In this document: positions 59,465 to 64,000 of the stretch, in pieces
Layout of the letters: the number at the start of each line of letters is the position of its first letter
How positions within the stretch are numbered: the first letter of the stretch is position 1
Origin: DASYXZ01 sp035308965
Lineage (GTDB): Bacteria; Acidobacteriota; Terriglobia; UBA7540
Direction: 5' to 3'
DNA: 64,000 nt
Assembly (NCBI GenBank): GCA_035308965.1
Contig: DATGFN010000065.1
Location: forward strand, 186,001-250,000
The notes under the pieces: generated by a model
Told to the model about the DNA's origin: nothing
The model's input: only the letters and a program-made list of their open reading frames with translations
Databases searched by the model: none
Made by a program: the position numbers and the translations under genes

Positions 59465-60219
59465 TCTTTCTGCCCCAGGTGAAGCGCCGCTGCGCCGAGA
59501 GAGAAATTTCGGAATCGCACGTTGGTAAACCCTGCTTCGCGCATCATGTGCGCCAAAGTTTCTTGATCCGGAAAGCGCGAAACCGAGTCAGGAAGATATT
59601 GGTATGGTCCGGCAACGCCGGATATCAGCGTTCCGATGCGCGGCAGGATTTTGCGAAAGTAGAGTCGGAAGAGCGACCCAATCACCGGCACATTCACCCG
59701 TGAGAACTCGAGGATGGCCAGCGTCCCGCCCGGCTTGAGCACCCGCCGCATTTCCTGAAGCCCTCGAACATAATTCGCCAGGTTGCGGAAGCCGAATGCG
59801 GTGCTGACTACGCTTATGGAATCGTCGTTGAAGGGGAGAGATAAAGTATCAGCCTCGAGAAAAAAGACCGAACCGGAAACGCGGGAACCTTTTTCCCTGG
59901 CCTGCCGGAGCATGGGATGGCAAAAGTCCGCTCCCAGCACGCGCCCAGCAGAAAAGTTGGCAAGTGCCAAAGCAAGGTCGCCGGTCCCGCAGCAAACGTC
60001 CAGCGCAATCGATCCCCGCTGCGCCAACGCTTCGCGTAAAGTTTTGGCCGTAGCCTTGCGCCAGGCGATATCCCTCCCCGCTGAAAGAAAATGGTTCAGG
60101 AAGTCGTAGCGCGGGGCAACGGACACAAACATATCCCGCACGGCACGGCTAGTGGACGATTCATCGCCACGAGAACCAAGAGGGCTTCCCGCAAGAGTCG
60201 GGGGAGCAGGCTCACTCAT
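59461..60219 (-). CDS. menG: Demethylmenaquinone/ubiquinone methyltransferase MenG (UbiE)
   Basis: 252 residues. SAM-dependent C-methylation of demethylmenaquinone, the last step of menaquinone synthesis. Visible: FVSVAPRYDFLNHFLSAGRDIAWR (UbiE signature 1), IALDVCCGTGDLALALA (SAM site), STAFGFRNL and LKPGGTLAILEFS (signature 2). Starts inside the aroB stop (ATGA) and its own stop overlaps the next gene, so the three genes are translationally coupled. Confidence 0.95.
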   Translation of the reverse strand: MSEPAPPTLAGSPLGSRGDESSTSRAVRDMFVSVAPRYDFLNHFLSAGRDIAWRKATAKTLREALAQRGSIALDVCCGTGDLALALANFSAGRVLGADFCHPMLRQAREKGSRVSGSVFFLEADTLSLPFNDDSISVVSTAFGFRNLANYVRGLQEMRRVLKPGGTLAILEFSRVNVPVIGSLFRLYFRKILPRIGTLISGVAGPYQYLPDSVSRFPDQETLAHMMREAGFTNVRFRNFSLGAAALHLGQKE

Positions 60220-61316
60220 CCCTTGGACTCCCGGGATAGCACCATCTCTTGGACATCGCGGAATGCAGAAGCCACCATCGGGGGCGGGACGTCGGAAACG
60301 ATTTTAACCCGCCCTATCCGTACGGGAATGACCCATTGAATTCGGCCGCCGATGGATTTCTTGTCTTGCGACAGAAGTCCCAACACGCGGCGCGGGGCAA
60401 TGTCGTCAATGCGAGGCAGCGGTCCCACAAGTTGCACTAGGGCGCCCATGCGCGAAGCATCGAAGCTGTCCAGCATTTTCAGTCTCACCCCCAGGCGGAT
60501 TACGGCCAGGAGCCCCCATCCCACTGCTTCTCCGTGGGTGAATCGTCGATAGCCCGTCGCCTCTTCAAGGGCGTGACCAAATGTGTGTCCCAGATTTAAT
60601 GCCAGCCGCAGATGCGCCTCGCGCTCATCCCGGCTCACCACTCCCACCTTGACGCTCGCCGCCAAGGCCAGAACGGGTTCCAGCGTTTCGAGGTCGCTCG
60701 GTTTGAGCGACGGCATTTTGGCTTCGAGGACCCGAAAGAGCCGATGGCCGGAAATGATCCCGTGTTTCACCACTTCGTATAGTCCGGAGCGAAATGAGCG
60801 CGGATTCATCGAGGTAAGCACTCTGGACTCAGAGACCACCATCCGGGGCGGGTAAAACGCTCCCACCAGATTTTTCATTGCGCCCACATTAACGCCGGTC
60901 TTACCCCCGATGGCGCTATCCACCTGGGCCACCACCGTGGTGGGGGCCTGGACGAAATCGATGCCGCGCATGTAGGAGGCGGCAACGAAGCCACCCAAAT
61001 CGCCGACCACGCCACCGCCCAGGGCCACGAGCAATGCTCGCCGATCGGCGCCGCGCCCGAGCAATTGCGCCGCGAGGCGCTCCACCATCTTTAATGATTT
61101 TGTTTTCTCTCCGCGAGGCACGAAGAGTGTCCGCGCGTTCTTCAGTCCGCTTTCCTTCAAGAACAACTTTCCCCAGCGCTTCCACAAGGGCGCCTCCGTC
61201 ACCACAAAGACGGACGAATATTCCTCCAAGCCGAGCTCGCGCAACGCCCGCCACGAGCCTTGCCCCATCACCACGTCGTAATGAGGCCGCCGCGAAGTTA
61301 CCGGAAATCGCTCCAT
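60216..61316 (-). CDS. aroB: 3-dehydroquinate synthase AroB
   Basis: 366 residues from ATG 61316 (MERFPVTSRRPHYDVVMGQG). NAD+- and metal-dependent cyclisation of DAHP to 3-dehydroquinate in the shikimate pathway. Visible: VPRGEKTKSL, ALGGGVVGDLGGFVAASYMRG, PTTVVAQVDSAIGGKTGVN, metal-ligand regions GLYEVVKHGI, NLGHTFGHALEEATGY and THGEAVGWG. The frame stays open upstream to 61964 but that part is antisense to nadB and is rejected. Chorismate feeds menaquinone synthesis, which fits the menG neighbour. Confidence 0.96.
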   Translation of the reverse strand: MERFPVTSRRPHYDVVMGQGSWRALRELGLEEYSSVFVVTEAPLWKRWGKLFLKESGLKNARTLFVPRGEKTKSLKMVERLAAQLLGRGADRRALLVALGGGVVGDLGGFVAASYMRGIDFVQAPTTVVAQVDSAIGGKTGVNVGAMKNLVGAFYPPRMVVSESRVLTSMNPRSFRSGLYEVVKHGIISGHRLFRVLEAKMPSLKPSDLETLEPVLALAASVKVGVVSRDEREAHLRLALNLGHTFGHALEEATGYRRFTHGEAVGWGLLAVIRLGVRLKMLDSFDASRMGALVQLVGPLPRIDDIAPRRVLGLLSQDKKSIGGRIQWVIPVRIGRVKIVSDVPPPMVASAFRDVQEMVLSRESKG

Positions 61317-61499
61317 GGCTAACCAATATATCAGACCTGTGCATCCAACGTAGGAGTGTTGAAACGGAATTCGAACTCGCCGCCCGCGGAATAAATTAAA
61401 ATCGGGAACGTTTGGTTGCGTCAAACTTGCCGTTGTGAGAAGGTTTGGAAGGAACGGCGGTTGCAGAGATCGAAGTCGAAAGGTAGAATCGGACTTTCC

Positions 61500-63116
61500 A
61501 TGACCACCGGCAAAGGCCAAAAAACGGATTTTGTTATCGTGGGCAGCGGCATCGCGGCCATGCGCGCCGCCGTCGATCTCGCCGGCCACGGAAATGTTCT
61601 TATACTCAACAAGGGGGATTTGTTCAAGCCTGCCGCTCACTACCATCTGGGTGGCATTGCGGTGGCCCTGGCTGAAGACGATGAGGTCCCCTTGCACCTT
61701 CACGACACTTTGCAGGCAGGCGACGGACTCTGCCGCGAACCCGCTGTTCGTGTGCTGGTGCAGGAGGGGCCGCGGCTGATTCAAGAGCTGATTGATTGGG
61801 GCATGCGTTTCAGCCGCAACGAAACCAAGCTGGCCTTCACCAGTGTCGGGTCTCACAGCCGCTCCCGCGTGCTGCACGCTCACGGTGATTCGACGGGTGG
61901 CGAAATGCGGCGCGTGCTTCTGGAAAAGGCGAAAACACTTCCTTCCATCCGCGTCCAGGACCACGCCTTCGTGGTGGATCTTCTCCAGGAGGGCGACCGC
62001 GTTGTGGGTGTGAGTTACCTGGACGAAAAATCCTCAGCAATCAAGTCGGTTCACGCCGGAGCGGTGCTGCTGGCCACCGGCGGAATGTGCCAGGCATTTC
62101 ATGAAACCACCAATCCTCCGTTTGCCTGCGGAGACGGCGTGGCCATGGCTTTTCGGGCCGGCGCCACGCTGAGCGATATGGAATTCATCCAGTTCCATCC
62201 CACCGTACTTTATGTGAAGGGCGCGCCCAGGTACGTACTATCTGAAGCATTGCGCAGCGAGGGCGCACAGTTACGCAACATCGATTTGGAGCGCTTTATG
62301 CATCACTATCACGAGGCCGCTGAACTGGCGCCCCGCGATGTCGTCTCCCGCTCGATGGTAATGGAAATGGCAAAATCGAAGAGTGAATTTGCTTACCTGG
62401 ATTTGACCGGCCTGCCCGCGGAACGCATTAAAAAACGCTTCCCGCAAATTTACTCCAGGTGCATGGACTCCAATATTGACATCACCGCGGACCTGATTCC
62501 CGTTCGCCCCGCAGCGCACTTTGCGATGGGTGGCATTTCCACCGATCTTGACGGAGTAACCACGCTCCCCGGTCTTTACGCAGCGGGCGAGGTGGCGGCG
62601 ACAGGCGTGCACGGAGCCAATCGCCTGGCCAGCAATTCACTTTTGGAAGATTTGGTATTTGGCGCGCGCGCCGCTGCAGCCATGGCCGCCCAGCAAACGA
62701 ACTCCCATAAGGTCTCTCACGCGGGAAAAAAGTCGAAAGTGAGCACCGAGACGCTGCCCTCGGCTGTGCCCAACAACCCCTCCCAAAATCATTTCAACGA
62801 GCAGGAAATGGCCAAACTGACGGCGGAAGTGCGCGCGCTTCTTTCGGAGAAAGCGGGAATTATTCGAGAAGGCAAAGGACTGGCAAAAGCGGTAAGCCGG
62901 TTGAATGACATTTATTCCCGCGCGCCCGGCGTGACCAGCCGGCACCACGTGGAAGAGCGTAACATTCTGGAGGTCGCGCGCCTTATTGCCCATTCCGCCC
63001 TGGCGCGCGAAGAGAGCCGAGGCGCCCATTACCGATCGGACTTCCCATTGAAAAGCTCCGCGACCCCGCCCGAGCACTCATTTATTTCCAAGAACTCTCC
63101 CGTATTTTTCGAATAG
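61500..63116 (+). CDS. nadB: L-aspartate oxidase NadB
   Basis: 538 residues from ATG 61500. Oxidises L-aspartate to iminoaspartate for NAD synthesis. FAD motifs FVIVGSGIAAMRAAVDLA and PGLYAAGEVAATGVHGANRLASNSLLEDLVFGARAA; RVLHAHGDSTGGEMRRVL and MEFIQFHPT are diagnostic. The C-terminal helical domain runs from about 440. The linker near residue 405-425 (HKVSHAGKKSKVSTETLP) contains a short AAAGTCG-AAAGTGA heptad pair. nadA/nadC are not in the window. Divergent from aroB across about 185 bases; convergent with terC with one base between stops. Confidence 0.95.
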   Translation: MTTGKGQKTDFVIVGSGIAAMRAAVDLAGHGNVLILNKGDLFKPAAHYHLGGIAVALAEDDEVPLHLHDTLQAGDGLCREPAVRVLVQEGPRLIQELIDWGMRFSRNETKLAFTSVGSHSRSRVLHAHGDSTGGEMRRVLLEKAKTLPSIRVQDHAFVVDLLQEGDRVVGVSYLDEKSSAIKSVHAGAVLLATGGMCQAFHETTNPPFACGDGVAMAFRAGATLSDMEFIQFHPTVLYVKGAPRYVLSEALRSEGAQLRNIDLERFMHHYHEAAELAPRDVVSRSMVMEMAKSKSEFAYLDLTGLPAERIKKRFPQIYSRCMDSNIDITADLIPVRPAAHFAMGGISTDLDGVTTLPGLYAAGEVAATGVHGANRLASNSLLEDLVFGARAAAAMAAQQTNSHKVSHAGKKSKVSTETLPSAVPNNPSQNHFNEQEMAKLTAEVRALLSEKAGIIREGKGLAKAVSRLNDIYSRAPGVTSRHHVEERNILEVARLIAHSALAREESRGAHYRSDFPLKSSATPPEHSFISKNSPVFFE

Positions 63117-63117
63117 T

Positions 63118-64000
63118 TCATTTTGAGTTGAACGCTCCCGGGCGTTCCCTGCCCGCTGAGCGCCCATTCACGACTGGAATGACGATGGTTAGAGAAATGA
63201 TGGCGCAGATAACCGCCAGCGAACTGCGCGTGGGGAGTTTGTAAAAGTCCGCGCCCAGCATCGTGGTTCCAATAAAAACTAAAACCAGTGCCAGTCCGAG
63301 GTGCAGATAGCGAAATTTCACCAGGGCGCGCGCCAGCACAAAATAAAGCGCACGCAAACCCAGAACTGCAAAAATATTTGAAGCGAAGACGATGAACGAA
63401 TCGGTGGTGACTCCGAGCACGGCCGGGATGGAATCCACCGCCATAAATACGTCGGTGGTCTCAATCATCAACAGCACAAAAAACAGAGGGGTGGCCAGGA
63501 GGCGCCCATTGCGCCGCACAAAAAACAATGCGCCCTCATATTGCTCGGTGACCGCGAACAGCCTGCGCGCCAGCTTCATCACAGGATTGCGGCCAGGCGG
63601 CACATTCTCTTTCTTCTCGCGGAAAAGCGATATTCCGGAAAATACCAGGAAGCCGCCGAAGATATAAAACACCCACCGAAAGTGAGTGACCAGCGCCACG
63701 CCGGCCACAATGAATATTACGCGCATGACCAAGGCGCCCACGACCCCCCAGAACAAAACGCGATGCTGGTTTTCGGGAGGGACCGCGGAGTAGGAAAAAG
63801 TGAGGGCAAATATGAAAACATTATCGAGCGAGAGCGAAATCTCAAGAACATACCCCGTCAGGAATTCGAGGCCCGCTTGAGGTCCGCGCCAGAAATAGAC
63901 TCCGAGGTTGAAAGCCAGCGCCAGAGCAATCCACACTACGCTCGCCAGAATCGCCTGCCGAAAAGTGAGAACTTTGCGCCGGCGCTGGAAGACGCCGAGG
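63118..64000 (-). CDS. TerC/Alx-family membrane protein, 5' end outside the window
   Basis: The frame is open through the window edge; residues LGVFQRRRKVLTFRQAILAS precede VVWIALALAFNLGVYFWRG, so the N-terminus is cut. TerC signature: TGYVLEISLSLDNVFIFAL, with conserved Asp, and TPLFFVLLMIETTDVFMAVDSIPAVLGVT. About eight membrane helices. Members are linked to tellurite resistance and manganese export (Alx); here the likely role is metal-ion homeostasis. No riboswitch can be seen because the leader is outside. Confidence 0.92.
   Translation of the reverse strand, partial: LGVFQRRRKVLTFRQAILASVVWIALALAFNLGVYFWRGPQAGLEFLTGYVLEISLSLDNVFIFALTFSYSAVPPENQHRVLFWGVVGALVMRVIFIVAGVALVTHFRWVFYIFGGFLVFSGISLFREKKENVPPGRNPVMKLARRLFAVTEQYEGALFFVRRNGRLLATPLFFVLLMIETTDVFMAVDSIPAVLGVTTDSFIVFASNIFAVLGLRALYFVLARALVKFRYLHLGLALVLVFIGTTMLGADFYKLPTRSSLAVICAIISLTIVIPVVNGRSAGRERPGAFNSK

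Noticed and set aside
60216..61964. AroB reading frame extended about 215 codons upstream of 61316
   Set aside because: The extension lies antisense to the conserved nadB start and contains no AroB homology; MERFPVTSRRP at 61316 is the natural N-terminus.

Overview
The window is a moderately GC-rich, gene-dense chromosomal segment of a Gram-negative, aerobic heterotrophic bacterium. The best fit is Acidobacteriota: DUF1800 and DUF2461 proteins, a methylmalonyl-CoA mutase split into catalytic and B12 subunits, large BarA-like hybrid kinases with MASE1 or KdpD-type sensors, a lone Flp pilin, menaquinone-type MenG, and many purine-rich heptanucleotide intergenic repeats. The assignment rests on gene content and protein style only; there is no rRNA or tRNA in the window.

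Layout. 1-6.2 kb: truncated DUF1800 gene, DUF2461 gene, secreted proteins and an aldehyde dehydrogenase, separated by three copies of a small palindromic repeat. 6.2-13.4 kb, mostly minus strand: peptidoglycan-binding protein, HtrA protease, EamA transporter, Bax-inhibitor-like protein, isopropylmalate/homocitrate-synthase-like enzyme, small metal-site protein, TruA. 13.9-26.7 kb: TolC-like protein, then an acyl-CoA catabolic island (B12 mutase large and small subunits, two enoyl-CoA hydratases, biotin-dependent carboxyltransferase, HMG-CoA-lyase-like enzyme), a divergent Rieske oxygenase / SCP2-like pair, a thioesterase and an aromatic amino-acid ammonia-lyase. 26.9-31.0 kb: surface-polysaccharide genes (two glycosyltransferases, sugar nucleotidyltransferase, LegB-like dehydratase). 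31.0-46.4 kb: prepilin peptidase and a dense signalling block (NtrB-like kinase, REC-PilZ, REC debris, three tandem hybrid kinases, REC-HD-GYP). 46.5-50.2 kb: purL-purQ. 50.6-58.7 kb: small secreted proteins, a transposase remnant, YggT-like protein, Flp pilin, SGNH hydrolase, PilZ protein, coiled-coil protein, NtrC-type regulator, glyoxalase-like protein. 58.8-64 kb: an aroB-menG-thioredoxin-like operon, nadB and a truncated terC.

Two observations stand out. First, the gene after menG (58811-59464, minus) reads through one in-frame TGA exactly where a redox motif U-G-I-C would lie. The frame stays open for 139 more codons and a hairpin follows the TGA, so this is most likely a selenocysteine-containing thioredoxin-like protein that a standard gene caller would split or lose. 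Second, heptanucleotide repeats (GAAAxxx or AAGTCRA type) recur at about ten sites, often as inverted arrays able to fold into long hairpins. They supply the stop codon and C-terminal tail of four unrelated genes, abut the start codon of another, and are inserted in frame inside truA and the HMG-CoA-lyase-like gene. Other palindromic repeat families and a RAYT-transposase remnant show further repeat activity.
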